From: Methanobacterium sp.
GTDB lineage: Archaea; Methanobacteriota; Methanobacteria; Methanobacteriales; Methanobacteriaceae
Length of the DNA: 64,000 bases
Reading direction: 5' to 3'
NCBI GenBank assembly: GCA_030017655.1
Contig: JASEIM010000005.1
Location: 1 to 64,000 of the forward strand
The notes beneath the pieces were generated by a model. The model saw only the letters and a list, made by a program, of their open reading frames with translations. It did not search any database and was not told the origin of the DNA. Shown one piece after another: positions 55,700 through 64,000 of this stretch. The position numbers and the translations under genes are program-made. How positions within the stretch are numbered: position 1 is the first letter of the stretch; the number at the start of each line of letters is the position of its first letter.

Positions 55700-57011
55700 A
55701 ATACGTGGAAAAAAGAAAAATGATAAAGATACTCCTGACCTCAGGGGTAAAAATAATAAAAAGGACGATTCTGAAGTTAAAGGTCGTCTTAAAGGCATGG
55801 TAAGTAGAGTAAGAAAAGATAAAGATACGGAAAAGGAAGATAAGAAAGCTCCCCCTGAAAGAAAAATGCCTCGACCAATGCCTAAGCCCACACCTAAAGT
55901 TGAGGGTAAACCAAGGCTAAGACCTCCTGAAAAGAAACCTGAACGTAAAAGGCCAGGAATGGGTGCCGCGGTAGGCGGCTTTGGAAGAAGAATTCCTGAT
56001 GATGATCAAAGAACACTTATAGGTGCAGCTGTTTTTGGACTTATACTTATAATAATTGTTGCCGCAGGGTATTATTTCTTAGTTTATGCACCTTATCAGG
56101 ACGCTTTAGGAAATGCTAAACAAATGAAGATTGATGAGGTAAATACCTATTTTACTGGGCCTCTAGCATTAGATCCACGGAAAACATTACTTTTAGCTGA
56201 AGTAGATGGAGCAGTTACGCCAGATCAGGCACTTGCAGTTGATGTATTGGGTCCTGCAACACAGGCTTGGAGAGAATATCAAAACCAACAAATTAATGAT
56301 AAAAAAGATCCCTATGGAAGAGTTATGATAACTTACGCTGCTGCTGGTAAAAAGAACGTAATAGTAAAAGTCGCTGATTCTCAAAAACTTGTAAATGAAG
56401 CAGATGCAAGTGTACTGTCCAACATGGTAATTAAAACCCCAGACACAGTTGCTATTCCAATAATTATTTCCAGACTACAAGCTGCAGGCGGTCTGATTAA
56501 TGTTGGTAATAGTGTTGATGTATATCTAATGAATGCAACAGAACCAGAAACTCAAAACCAGACTAACCAGACTGAAACACAGGTAACAAATGAGAGTATA
56601 CCTCAAATAAGCGGCGCAACCGTTCTTGCAATCTTGAGGGCAAGAGATAGTGGTGTCATAACTGCCAATAAAACACATGCTCAAACTATCGCCATCAATC
56701 AGTTAATTCAAAGTAATTCACGGAGTGAATCAGCCAATCAAGATGTCGAGCAACTCATAAGAGCAGTATCTGCCAGAAACTGGGATCAAAATGAGGTAAG
56801 CAACTATCTAAGACAATATGGTTGGAGATTATCTGACTTCGAAAGAACTTCAAATCTTGGAGAACTTGATGCACAGTACCTATTATTACTAGAAGTTCCA
56901 AGGGAAGATTCAATATTCCTTATAAGGAACATGAATAACGTGATATTAACTGTCCCGACCCAACAAGCTCCAGATTGGATGATTAGAGAGCTTAAAGCCA
57001 TATATGGATAA
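55689..57011 (+). CDS. DUF515-like single-span membrane protein
   Basis: A 440-aa protein. The first 100 residues are strongly charged, with many Lys/Arg and Pro (PRPMPKPTPKVEGKPRLRPP), and cytoplasmic; one hydrophobic helix follows near 110-132 (FGLILIIIVAAGYYFLVYAP); the remainder is extracellular with repeated Gln/Asn-rich stretches (NQTNQTETQ). It fits the DUF515 family of methanogens, an assignment I hold moderately. The start is ATG 55689, nine bases after an alternative GTG, and it overlaps pssA. Function unknown; an envelope or sortase-cluster role is suggested by the next genes. Confidence 0.75.
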   Translation: MLDKIRGKKKNDKDTPDLRGKNNKKDDSEVKGRLKGMVSRVRKDKDTEKEDKKAPPERKMPRPMPKPTPKVEGKPRLRPPEKKPERKRPGMGAAVGGFGRRIPDDDQRTLIGAAVFGLILIIIVAAGYYFLVYAPYQDALGNAKQMKIDEVNTYFTGPLALDPRKTLLLAEVDGAVTPDQALAVDVLGPATQAWREYQNQQINDKKDPYGRVMITYAAAGKKNVIVKVADSQKLVNEADASVLSNMVIKTPDTVAIPIIISRLQAAGGLINVGNSVDVYLMNATEPETQNQTNQTETQVTNESIPQISGATVLAILRARDSGVITANKTHAQTIAINQLIQSNSRSESANQDVEQLIRAVSARNWDQNEVSNYLRQYGWRLSDFERTSNLGELDAQYLLLLEVPREDSIFLIRNMNNVILTVPTQQAPDWMIRELKAIYG

Positions 57012-57040
57012 AAATATAAGTAAGGGGAAAAGGGATTTCA

Positions 57041-58045
57041 ATGGATCTAAATAAAGTATGTGTTGGAATGATATTCTTAGTGGCATTGTTAGGAATTTCG
57101 TTTACCACTTCCGAAACTAACAATGTGTATGGTGCAGATATCTGGTCTGGATCGGGGGGAGATCTCTGGTCTGGATCAGGAGAAATTTCAGGAGAACAAT
57201 GGGTTAATGGATCCAGAAGTAATGTGGGTATGACCGGCCTTACTGCTACCATCCATCTCCGTATCAAAAACAACAATAAACATGTTCAATATTTCAAAAT
57301 AAGTCAGATATACAATTCAAATAATCAATTGAGCGATAACATTTATTGGACAGTTCTCTGGACCGAACCAGATGCAGTGCGAATGATAAAATCAAATTCA
57401 CCCACATATTTGGGCGGTGAATGGGGATGGAAGATTCAACCAGGACAAACAAAGGAAGTTACTTTCAAAGTTGCTGCTAATGGGATTTTTGGCGTTTACC
57501 CTGCATATATAACAAACAACAATACTGTTGATAATATGTACTGGCCCATTATACCAGAGCCTGGCATTTATGCATCATGGTTTTTCCCGAATGAAATTGA
57601 AATGTTAAATCCTGCTTTAGATCTGCAATACTGGAAGGGTACATTCCATTTCCACCTCCGAGATTATGATCCTCAAGGACAGAGTCTTTCAGGAATTGTC
57701 AGAGGTCCAATTATACCCGTAGATTCAAAGCTTGTAAGTGTAAGTCCTAGCTGGAATTACTTTAAAGACAAAGATCTATATTTGGGTACAGATACAGTAG
57801 CTTGGGATGTTAGAATTCATCCCGGATGCAATCAACAGTATTACTACACCTATGTCTGGCCAGCATCATCAAGTTCATCTTCTAGCGTAGCATCTTATTC
57901 ATCTCCATCTTCAGTTCCAAAAACCAGTGCAGCAAAAACAACCCCATCAGTTCCCACCAAAGACACAGGAGTTCCTTACGGCTTATTTGTAATAGGAGGT
58001 ATCATTGCCGCAGGCAGTGTGATTTATGCCAGATACCTGAGATAA
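57041..58045 (+). CDS. secreted, membrane-anchored protein with sortase-like C-terminal signal
   Basis: A 334-aa surface protein. A signal peptide (hydrophobic near 8-24; cleavage plausible near VYGAD) is followed by short WSGSG repeats and a long extracellular domain with no recognised fold. A Ser/Pro/Thr-rich linker precedes PTKDTGVP (305-312), a hydrophobic helix and a basic ARYLR end. This tripartite tail resembles sorting signals, and the adjacent gene is a sortase, so it is a candidate substrate. Confidence 0.8.
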   Translation: MDLNKVCVGMIFLVALLGISFTTSETNNVYGADIWSGSGGDLWSGSGEISGEQWVNGSRSNVGMTGLTATIHLRIKNNNKHVQYFKISQIYNSNNQLSDNIYWTVLWTEPDAVRMIKSNSPTYLGGEWGWKIQPGQTKEVTFKVAANGIFGVYPAYITNNNTVDNMYWPIIPEPGIYASWFFPNEIEMLNPALDLQYWKGTFHFHLRDYDPQGQSLSGIVRGPIIPVDSKLVSVSPSWNYFKDKDLYLGTDTVAWDVRIHPGCNQQYYYTYVWPASSSSSSSVASYSSPSSVPKTSAAKTTPSVPTKDTGVPYGLFVIGGIIAAGSVIYARYLR

Positions 58046-58105
58046 AACAGACAAAGATAACTGAAGATAACTTTAATACGCCGATACTACAATACTATAT
58101 ACTAC

Positions 58106-58828
58106 ATGAAATTATCAACATTTTTAGTTATAATAGGGCTGATAATTATCTCCCTCTACTTTTTAGTTGAAGTAAGCTATTATGCATCTGCTGAAACTGT
58201 ACTCGAAAATAAATCAGATGTTCCCCGCTTATTAATACCTAAAATAAATGTTGATCAAAATATTAACAATAAATCAATATCTTATGGCATATACCACGAA
58301 CCTAAATCCGCAAAACCAGGATTCGGGACTACTATTTTATTTGGGCATAGAACATTCTATGGTTCTCCATTTTTAAATCTTGATAAGCTTAAAAAGGGAG
58401 ATAAAATAACTGTGGCATGGCCTGAAATAGGTAATGTCGAATATACTGTAGAAAAGTCTTTTATTGTCCCTGCATCTTATCGAATGTCCGTTGAACAGGG
58501 CAAAACCCTTTTTTTGATAACATGTTATCCTCTGGGTTCAAGTAAAGAAAGATTAATTATACAGGCAAATCAGACTAAAATATATCCATTTCAGATAATA
58601 AAAAAAGAGGATATGTCTAAAAAACCCTATGCCTTTGCATTTATCGGCCTATTCCTTGCAATTGGCCTTATATTAGACTATGCATACCCTGTTAAAGAAG
58701 ACAAGATAATATTATTTATAACAACAATTGCATTAACGTTGTTTTTACTATTTGGCTATTTTTTTCCCATTCCTGCAGAACAGTTGACTTCATATTTATC
58801 AAATTTAAGCAGTTTCTTTGGAGGTTGA
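58106..58828 (+). CDS. sortase family transpeptidase
   Basis: A 240-aa membrane-anchored sortase. Catalytic residues are H81 (FGHRTFYG), C140 (LITCYPLG) and R149 (SSKERL), in family order. It has an N-terminal helix near 4-26 and two C-terminal helices near 176-193 and 203-222, an arrangement seen in some archaeal sortases. It follows the surface protein by 61 bases and probably attaches that protein, or others with a similar tail, to the cell wall. Confidence 0.92.
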   Translation: MKLSTFLVIIGLIIISLYFLVEVSYYASAETVLENKSDVPRLLIPKINVDQNINNKSISYGIYHEPKSAKPGFGTTILFGHRTFYGSPFLNLDKLKKGDKITVAWPEIGNVEYTVEKSFIVPASYRMSVEQGKTLFLITCYPLGSSKERLIIQANQTKIYPFQIIKKEDMSKKPYAFAFIGLFLAIGLILDYAYPVKEDKIILFITTIALTLFLLFGYFFPIPAEQLTSYLSNLSSFFGG

Positions 58829-58962
58829 GAAAAATCAAAGATTTTTCGAACCCCCCAAAAATAGAAAATTTTTGAGGTTGATGAAAAAAGAGGATTTTCG
58901 ACAGCAAAAAACGAAGCCTGTAAATTTTTAATTTTCACTGCATCAAAATCTTTGATTTTGAT
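58829..58962. repeat. short-hairpin array C
   Basis: Between the sortase and mptD genes: GAAAAATC/GATTTTTC with an AAA loop (58829-58847), CAAAAAT/ATTTTTG (about 58856-58874), a GAAAA/TTTTC pair, and ATCAAAATC/GATTTTGAT with a TTT loop (58942-58962). The AATC-TTT-GATT (or its complement) motif is shared with array B. It resembles array A in position after a membrane or RNA-related gene but function is unknown. Confidence 0.6.
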
Positions 58963-59001
58963 AGTTTTTGAAGGATAGTTATTATAAAAACCGGTGATTA
59001 A

Positions 59002-59373
59002 ATGGATGTGGACAAAAAATTTTTTAATAATATTTCAAATAGAGAAAGAGCAATATTTGAAGGTGGAATTACTATTGGGGCCTTATTTCACCAGTTTATT
59101 GGGACTCCAATAAGCATAGAAAGCGTTCCTGCACTTGAAAAATCCATTGAAGAAGCAATGGAACTGCAACCATGCATAGAAAAAGTAAAAATAAGAATAA
59201 ATAGAAAAATGCTCGAAGATTCAAAAAGTAAATTCGAATACACAGCATTAAGTGGGGAAATGATGGATATAACGATCATTTCAAAATATAACGATAAAAA
59301 AGCAGTTATACGGATGAAATATATTGAAGAACTTAATTATCCGTTGATGTATGTAGAGGAAGTGGACAAATAA
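59002..59373 (+). CDS. mptD: archaeal dihydroneopterin aldolase MptD
   Basis: Cleaves 7,8-dihydroneopterin to glycolaldehyde and 6-hydroxymethyl-dihydropterin in methanopterin synthesis. The 123 aa match the MptD size and its motif ERAIFEGGITIGALFHQFIG near residues 15-34, with conserved Glu and His. It stands alone between the sortase cluster and korDABC. The assignment is from motif memory. Confidence 0.82.
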   Translation: MDVDKKFFNNISNRERAIFEGGITIGALFHQFIGTPISIESVPALEKSIEEAMELQPCIEKVKIRINRKMLEDSKSKFEYTALSGEMMDITIISKYNDKKAVIRMKYIEELNYPLMYVEEVDK

Positions 59374-59565
59374 TTAGAAAACTATAAAATTTTAACATGT
59401 TTCTAAAGCATGTTATCCCTTAATAACAGTTGTATTTGGCTAATTTTTATCCTTGTATTAAAAAAGTAAAATTTTATAGATACATCTATTTTTATATTAT
59501 TAGATATACATATTTCATTTAAGACCACTATTTTAAACCCAAATTTCTGAATATAAGAGGATATT

Positions 59566-59772
59566 ATGATAAAAATAGATGAAGATTTATGTAAAGGGTG
59601 CAACATATGCACAGAATTTTGCCCCCGTAAAGTTTATGAACAGTCCAAGGAACTGGACAAAAAAGGAGTGCATCTTCCCGTACCAGTAAATGAAGAAAAA
59701 TGCAGGAAATGTACCCTTTGCGCTCTTATGTGTCCAGATCAGGCTATAACTGTAGAGGAAAACGAAGAATAA
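59566..59772 (+). CDS. korD: 2-oxoglutarate:ferredoxin oxidoreductase delta (ferredoxin) subunit
   Basis: A 68-aa two-cluster ferredoxin, with C9-C12-C15-C19 and C46-C49-C52-C56. It carries electrons out of the Kor complex. GAGGATATT precedes the ATG. It leads korD-korA-korB-korC-sucC, an operon that runs the reductive arm of the incomplete TCA cycle. Confidence 0.94.
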   Translation: MIKIDEDLCKGCNICTEFCPRKVYEQSKELDKKGVHLPVPVNEEKCRKCTLCALMCPDQAITVEENEE

Positions 59773-59797
59773 TAATTAATGTTTGGAGAACTAAAAT

Positions 59798-60928
59798 ATG
59801 AATACCACGCATTTTTTTATACAGGGAAATGAAGCATGTGCAAGAGGAGCTATTAAAGCAGGCTGCAGATTCTTTGCAGGTTATCCAATAACCCCTTCTA
59901 CTGAAATTGCTGAAGATATGGCAGTATTTCTACCAAAAGAAGGTGGATCGTTCATACAGATGGAAGATGAAATCTCTGCACTCGGTGCAGTCATAGGAGC
60001 TGTTTGGGGCGGTTTAAAAGGAATGACCGCGACATCAGGACCTGGATTTTCTCTAATGCAAGAACATATAGGTTATGCTGCCATGACAGAAACACCTCTG
60101 GTGATTGTAGATATGCAGCGAGGTTCTCCTTCAACTGGGCAACCCACAATGGCCTCGCAGAGCGATATGATGCAGGCAAGATGGGGATCTCATGGTGATT
60201 ATGAAATAATAGCAATTTCACCTTCATCAGTACAGGAATGTTTCGATTTTACAGCAGAGGCATTTAATTTAGCAGAAAAATACAGAGTTCCAGTAATGGT
60301 AATGGCAGATGAAATTATAGGACATATGCGGGAAAAAATAGCCGTTCCAGATAAAGTAAACATAACCGCGAGAAAAATGCCCGATGAAGGGCCTGAAACA
60401 TTTTTACCGTATAAAGCAGGGGCAGATGGAGTTTCGCCAATGCCACCATTTGGAGCAGGATATAAAATGCATATTACAGGATTAACTCATGATGAAAGAG
60501 GGTATCCTGACGCTTCAAGCCCTGAAGCCCATTCAAAACTTGTAAAAAGACTTTGCAATAAAATAATGGAACATAGAAATGAATTAACAAGAGTAAAAGA
60601 ACTTTATAATGAAGATGCCGATATTATTGTGGTTTCCTACGGTGCTCCATCTCGATCTGCAGTCACTGCAGTTAAAAAAGCACGTGATGAAGGTATCAAA
60701 GCAGGGCATATTAAATTAGATATTGTATGGCCGTTTCCAGATGAAGTAATTAAAACTGCAGCACAACAGGCCAAAAATATTATTGTTGTTGAGCTGAATC
60801 TCGGTCAAATTGTGCATGAGGTAGAAAGAGTTGCAAAAGGCAACGCTGAAATTACTTTACTTCCAAAAATTGGGGGAGAAATGCACCAGCCCGATGAAAT
60901 CCTAAAAATGATAAAGAAATTCCAGTAA
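59798..60928 (+). CDS. korA: 2-oxoglutarate:ferredoxin oxidoreductase alpha subunit
   Basis: The 376-aa pyrimidine-binding/CoA part of the complex: HFFIQGNEACARGAIKAGCRFFAGYPITPSTEIAE shape at the start (residues about 5-38, quoted in part), GPGFSLMQEHIGYA near 85-98 and the C-terminal VVELNLGQIVHEV. Its insertion near 195-245 is typical of KorA and not pyruvate-type PorA. Second in the kor operon. Confidence 0.95.
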   Translation: MNTTHFFIQGNEACARGAIKAGCRFFAGYPITPSTEIAEDMAVFLPKEGGSFIQMEDEISALGAVIGAVWGGLKGMTATSGPGFSLMQEHIGYAAMTETPLVIVDMQRGSPSTGQPTMASQSDMMQARWGSHGDYEIIAISPSSVQECFDFTAEAFNLAEKYRVPVMVMADEIIGHMREKIAVPDKVNITARKMPDEGPETFLPYKAGADGVSPMPPFGAGYKMHITGLTHDERGYPDASSPEAHSKLVKRLCNKIMEHRNELTRVKELYNEDADIIVVSYGAPSRSAVTAVKKARDEGIKAGHIKLDIVWPFPDEVIKTAAQQAKNIIVVELNLGQIVHEVERVAKGNAEITLLPKIGGEMHQPDEILKMIKKFQ

Positions 60929-60967
60929 ATGTAATCTATTCACTTAATTCTTAAAGGAGATGAAGAA

Positions 60968-61840
60968 ATGAATGATAAAACGAAAGGAAGTCGTTTTATA
61001 AACTATTTAAGAAGAGAAAGAATGCCTACCATTTTTTGTGCAGGGTGTGGTAATGGGATTGTTATAAACACATTCTTTAATGCCATGGAAATGGCAAAAC
61101 TAAGCCTTGACAACATTACAATGGTTTCAGGGATTGGATGTTCCTCAAGAATACCAGGATATATAAAATGTGATTCGCTTCACACAACCCATGGAAGACC
61201 TATTGCATTTGCAACTGGAGTTAAATTAGCAAATCCTGATATGGATGTTGTTGTATTCAGCGGAGATGGTGATGCTGCAGCCATAGGGGGAAATCATCTA
61301 ATTCATGGAGCAAGAAGAAATATAGATCTAACAGTAATTTGTATAAACAACAGTATTTATGGAATGACCGGAGGTCAGATAAGTCCAACATCTCCAAAAG
61401 GCAGTTTTGGGAGTACAGCACCATATGGAGCGCTTGAAACACCTTTTGATTTAGCTGAACTTGTTACTGCCGCTGGTGCAACATATGTGGCAAGATGGAC
61501 CACTGCACATCCATTACAGCTTTCAAATGCCATTAAAAAAGGTCTTCAAAATAAAGGATTCTCATTTATCGAGGTTATATCCCAGTGTCCAACTTATTTT
61601 GGCCGAAAAAACAAAATGAGGTCCGCAGTGGACATGATGAAATGGATGAAAGAGCAGAGTGTTGTTAAAAGAAAAGCTGAGAAAATGAGTGAAGAGGAAC
61701 TTGAAGGAAAACTTATTGTTGGTGATTTTGCAGATAGTATCAGGCCTGAATTTTCAGAATCCCTATGCGAATTGGTAAACCAGAAATGCCAGGAAGGGTC
61801 GCCTGAAGCTGTTAAATCTGCTTATAAAACCGAATTATAA
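60968..61840 (+). CDS. korB: 2-oxoglutarate:ferredoxin oxidoreductase beta subunit
   Basis: The thiamine diphosphate-binding subunit (290 aa). CAGCGNGIV near residues 25-33 provides conserved cysteines; GDGDAAAIG (99-107) with a downstream INNSIYGMTGGQ is the TPP/Mg site. AAGGAGATG precedes the ATG. Together with KorA it oxidises or synthesises 2-oxoglutarate with CoA and ferredoxin. Confidence 0.96.
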   Translation: MNDKTKGSRFINYLRRERMPTIFCAGCGNGIVINTFFNAMEMAKLSLDNITMVSGIGCSSRIPGYIKCDSLHTTHGRPIAFATGVKLANPDMDVVVFSGDGDAAAIGGNHLIHGARRNIDLTVICINNSIYGMTGGQISPTSPKGSFGSTAPYGALETPFDLAELVTAAGATYVARWTTAHPLQLSNAIKKGLQNKGFSFIEVISQCPTYFGRKNKMRSAVDMMKWMKEQSVVKRKAEKMSEEELEGKLIVGDFADSIRPEFSESLCELVNQKCQEGSPEAVKSAYKTEL

Positions 61841-61863
61841 CTTAAAAATTTAGAGGGTTTAAA

Positions 61864-62418
61864 TTGCGAAAAGATATAAGAATTGCCGGATTTGGTGGAC
61901 AGGGGATAATTCTTGCTGGAATCGTTATTGGAAGAGCTGCATCTCTTCATGATAACTTATTTGCTGTTCAAACACAGTCTTATGGTCCAGAAGCAAGAGG
62001 CGGGGCTTCAAGGACAGAAGTAGTAATAAGTGACAGTGAAATAGATTATCCAAAGGTTCAATATCCTGATATATTTGTTGCAATGTCTCATGAGGCTTTA
62101 ATGGCTTATTTAGAAGGTCTTAAAGATGGAGGAATATTAATCGTTGATCCAGATATGATAAAGGAAGAAGAAGTGCTTCCATTTGTAGAAAAACATAATA
62201 TTAGCTATTTTAAAGCCCCGGCAACAAAAACAGCTGCAGAAAAAATTGGACTCAGTATAGTGGCTAATATTGTAATGATTGGTGCAATAACAAAAGCAAC
62301 TAAAGTTATATCTGAAGAAGCGGCTAGAAAAGCTATAACAGAAAGCGTTCCTCCAGGAACAGAAAAAAAGAATCTTGCTGCCTTTGAAGCAGGCATGGAA
62401 CTTATTGATGGGGGTTAA
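61864..62418 (+). CDS. korC: 2-oxoglutarate:ferredoxin oxidoreductase gamma subunit
   Basis: A 184-aa subunit with IRIAGFGGQGIILAG at the start, then QSYGPEARGGASRTEVVIS, both standard for gamma subunits. The start is TTG, with GAGGG just before it. Its stop lies close to the sucC start, and the two are likely coupled. Confidence 0.94.
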   Translation: MRKDIRIAGFGGQGIILAGIVIGRAASLHDNLFAVQTQSYGPEARGGASRTEVVISDSEIDYPKVQYPDIFVAMSHEALMAYLEGLKDGGILIVDPDMIKEEEVLPFVEKHNISYFKAPATKTAAEKIGLSIVANIVMIGAITKATKVISEEAARKAITESVPPGTEKKNLAAFEAGMELIDGG

Positions 62419-62422
62419 TAAA

Positions 62423-63529
62423 TTGAAATTCTTTGAATACAGTGCAAAGGAACTATTCAAAAAAGAAGGTATTCGAGTACCTGAAAGCTACATTGCAGTA
62501 AACGGGAAAGAGGCAAAAAAGGCGGCGGCAAAAATAAATAAACCTGTTGCCTTAAAATCTCAAGTCCTTGTTGGAGGCAGAGGGAAAGCTGGAGGAATAA
62601 AATTCGCAGATACACCTAAAGATGCTAAAAAGGTTATTAAAGAAATTTTAGGTATGGAAATTAAGGGAGAAAAGGTCAATAAGGTGCTTGTTGAGGAGAA
62701 AATGAATATTCAATCAGAATTCTATATAAGCGTCGTGATGGATAGATCCGCTAAAAAACCCCTTATAATGGCAAGTACTGAAGGCGGAGTTGATATTGAA
62801 GAAGTAGCCAGAAATAATCCTGATAAAATAGTTAAATATTATATAAATCCTCTTGATGAATTCATGCCCTATGAAGCTCGTGAAATAGCCCTTAAGATGG
62901 GTGTTCCAAATGAGATGATTTCACAGATGGGCAGTTTCATAATTAAACTATTCAATGTATTTAAAAAATACGATGCCAGTATTGCAGAAATCAATCCGCT
63001 TGTTTTAACTCCTGAAGGACTTGTCGCTGCTGATGCAAAGCTTGAAATTGATGATGATGCACTCTGGAGACATAAGGAGTTTGCAGAACTTGAAGAAGCT
63101 AAAAAAGATGAATTTGCCTATGTTACACTTGACGGAGATATCGCAGTAATAGGAAACGGTGCAGGGCTTACATTAACAGGAATGGACATGATAAACCTCT
63201 ATGGAGGAAAGCCAGCCACATTTCTGGATATCGGTGGAGGGGCATCACAGCAGAATATCGCCCGGGCAATAAATCTCGTAATCAGCGAACCTAATGTTAA
63301 AGTAATCTTCCTAAATGTGCTTGGTGGAATAACTCGTGCAGATGACGTTGCAAATGGAGTTATAGATGTTTTGAATAGTTCTGAACGTAAAGTTCCCCTC
63401 GTTATAAGACTTACAGGAACAAATGAAGATGAAGGGCAGCGTATTTTGACTGAAGCTGGTATACCCTTTGAAACTTCTATGGAAGCTGCTGCAAAGAAAG
63501 CTGTTGAGATCTGTGATTCTATGAACTAA
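62423..63529 (+). CDS. sucC: succinyl-CoA synthetase beta subunit
   Basis: ATP-grasp subunit joining succinate and CoA, supplying succinyl-CoA to Kor. The 368 aa start KFFEYSAKELFKKEGI; LKSQVLVGGRGKAGGIK (near 39-55) is the ATP-grasp loop and GNGAGLTLTGMD the CoA/phosphate region. I start at TTG 62423, since GGGGGTT lies seven bases before it; longer starts overlap korC. The alpha subunit gene sucD is not adjacent and must be elsewhere. Confidence 0.94.
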   Translation: MKFFEYSAKELFKKEGIRVPESYIAVNGKEAKKAAAKINKPVALKSQVLVGGRGKAGGIKFADTPKDAKKVIKEILGMEIKGEKVNKVLVEEKMNIQSEFYISVVMDRSAKKPLIMASTEGGVDIEEVARNNPDKIVKYYINPLDEFMPYEAREIALKMGVPNEMISQMGSFIIKLFNVFKKYDASIAEINPLVLTPEGLVAADAKLEIDDDALWRHKEFAELEEAKKDEFAYVTLDGDIAVIGNGAGLTLTGMDMINLYGGKPATFLDIGGGASQQNIARAINLVISEPNVKVIFLNVLGGITRADDVANGVIDVLNSSERKVPLVIRLTGTNEDEGQRILTEAGIPFETSMEAAAKKAVEICDSMN

Positions 63530-63546
63530 TTTTCATGGTGAATTAA

Positions 63547-63918
63547 ATGCCAAAAACTGAATTATCTGATAATAAACAAACAGAACCCATACAAATACTT
63601 AAACCACTTGATCCTCGAAATAACTTGGCCAGTGGATTTATAGAACGCATGCGAGAAATTATTGGCGATTTTAAAAAGGAATTGGATGAAGATGAATTTA
63701 TTCATGTTCAGGTGATTCTAAATGATGGTAGATGCATTACAGCGAAGTATTTTGGATGGTATGATCCCCATATGGTGACTGTTAGGGGTACTGACAATAA
63801 TGGAAACCAGATCAAGGCTTTAATGCATCCTGTAAACACCCAAATTGTTTTAACTGTTTTTAAAAAGAAATCCGGCGAAAAGAAAATTGATCTTGAGTTT
63901 CAGAAAGGTTATCAATAA
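63547..63918 (+). CDS. small protein of unknown function next to sucC
   Basis: A 123-aa soluble protein not recognised. A low-complexity acidic/polar N-terminus is followed by a region with IHVQVILNDGRCITAKYFGWYDP and VTVRGTDNNGNQIKAL, suggesting a beta-rich, Sm-like or OB-type barrel. GGTGA precedes the ATG and it begins 17 bases after sucC, so it is probably in the kor operon. Confidence 0.72.
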   Translation: MPKTELSDNKQTEPIQILKPLDPRNNLASGFIERMREIIGDFKKELDEDEFIHVQVILNDGRCITAKYFGWYDPHMVTVRGTDNNGNQIKALMHPVNTQIVLTVFKKKSGEKKIDLEFQKGYQ

Positions 63919-63932
63919 AATTTTCACATTAT

Positions 63933-64000
63933 TTATTTTCTAATTTTCCGATTTTGTTTTTTTAATAAAAGAGCATCGACCTCTTCAGCTATGGGATGAA
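63933..64000 (-). CDS. C-terminal end of a gene running in from the right (partial)
   Basis: On the minus strand a frame is open from the window edge to a TAA at 63935-63933 and reads ...HPIAEEVDALLLKKQNRKIRK. A charged, helical C-terminus would fit a real gene converging on the sucC operon, but 21 codons are too few to name it. Confidence 0.35.
   Translation of the reverse strand, partial: HPIAEEVDALLLKKQNRKIRK

Overview
The window is a stretch of a methanogenic archaeon chromosome, almost certainly a mesophilic member of the Methanobacteriales (Methanobacterium-like). The evidence is the low G+C content, Shine-Dalgarno sites with frequent TTG/GTG starts, archaeal information-processing genes (aIF1A, RIO1, a KH-domain Dim2-like protein, topoisomerase VI), and methanogen markers: AtwA, a marker-9-like protein, F420 genes cofD/cofE, GTP cyclohydrolase III, PurO, Hdr subunits and the 2-oxoglutarate:ferredoxin oxidoreductase. 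An MreB homologue, archaetidylserine synthesis and a sortase fit a pseudomurein-walled rod.

Layout. 0-9.2 kb: flavodoxin, moeA, translation/ribosome-biogenesis genes, top6BA, hxlB and archaeal gap. 9.3-18.2 kb: a membrane-lipid/glycan-like operon (UbiA family, PHP, flippase-like, DUF362), a radical SAM protein, a TIM-barrel protein, an AAA ATPase and two membrane-protein genes that look frameshifted. 18.4-40.7 kb: a sulfur-metabolism island. 40.8-53.8 kb: K+ channel, hemA and siroheme dehydrogenase, a marker-9-like gene, atwA, cofactor genes, purO, exbB/exbD, rnhB and mreB. 54.2-64 kb: archaetidylserine genes, a cell-surface cluster with a sortase and a candidate substrate, mptD, korDABC and sucC.

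The main finding is in the sulfur island. I count 17 copies of a 14-bp palindrome (consensus ATAAC-WATW-GTTAT, often in abutting pairs) between 19.6 and 40.7 kb and none that I accept elsewhere. They stand upstream of a MoaD-like sulfur carrier, a cytosolic substrate-binding-like protein, a GMC flavoprotein/E1-like/HdrC operon, a Thi4 thiazole synthase, a small YHS protein, metZ-metX, tRNA-Cys, a Cys-rich HTH regulator, cysK-cysE and a variant hdrC-hdrB-hdrA operon. The regulator lies mid-island, carries a palindrome in its own promoter, and has seven cysteines that could hold an Fe-S cluster. I infer a local cysteine/sulfide or Fe-S-responsive regulon that links sulfur activation, Cys/Met synthesis, thiamine thiazole synthesis and Cys-tRNA supply.

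Other unusual points: the Hdr set has a C-terminal MvhD-like domain with no cysteines and an HdrB lacking one cluster cysteine; the two hdrC genes share 78 identical bases and matching operators; Thi4 has Cys at the sulfur-donor position; tRNA-Cys appears to have a C discriminator base; three genes carry single-base frameshifts at short homopolymers; and three intergenic arrays consist of short, mostly three-base-loop hairpins.
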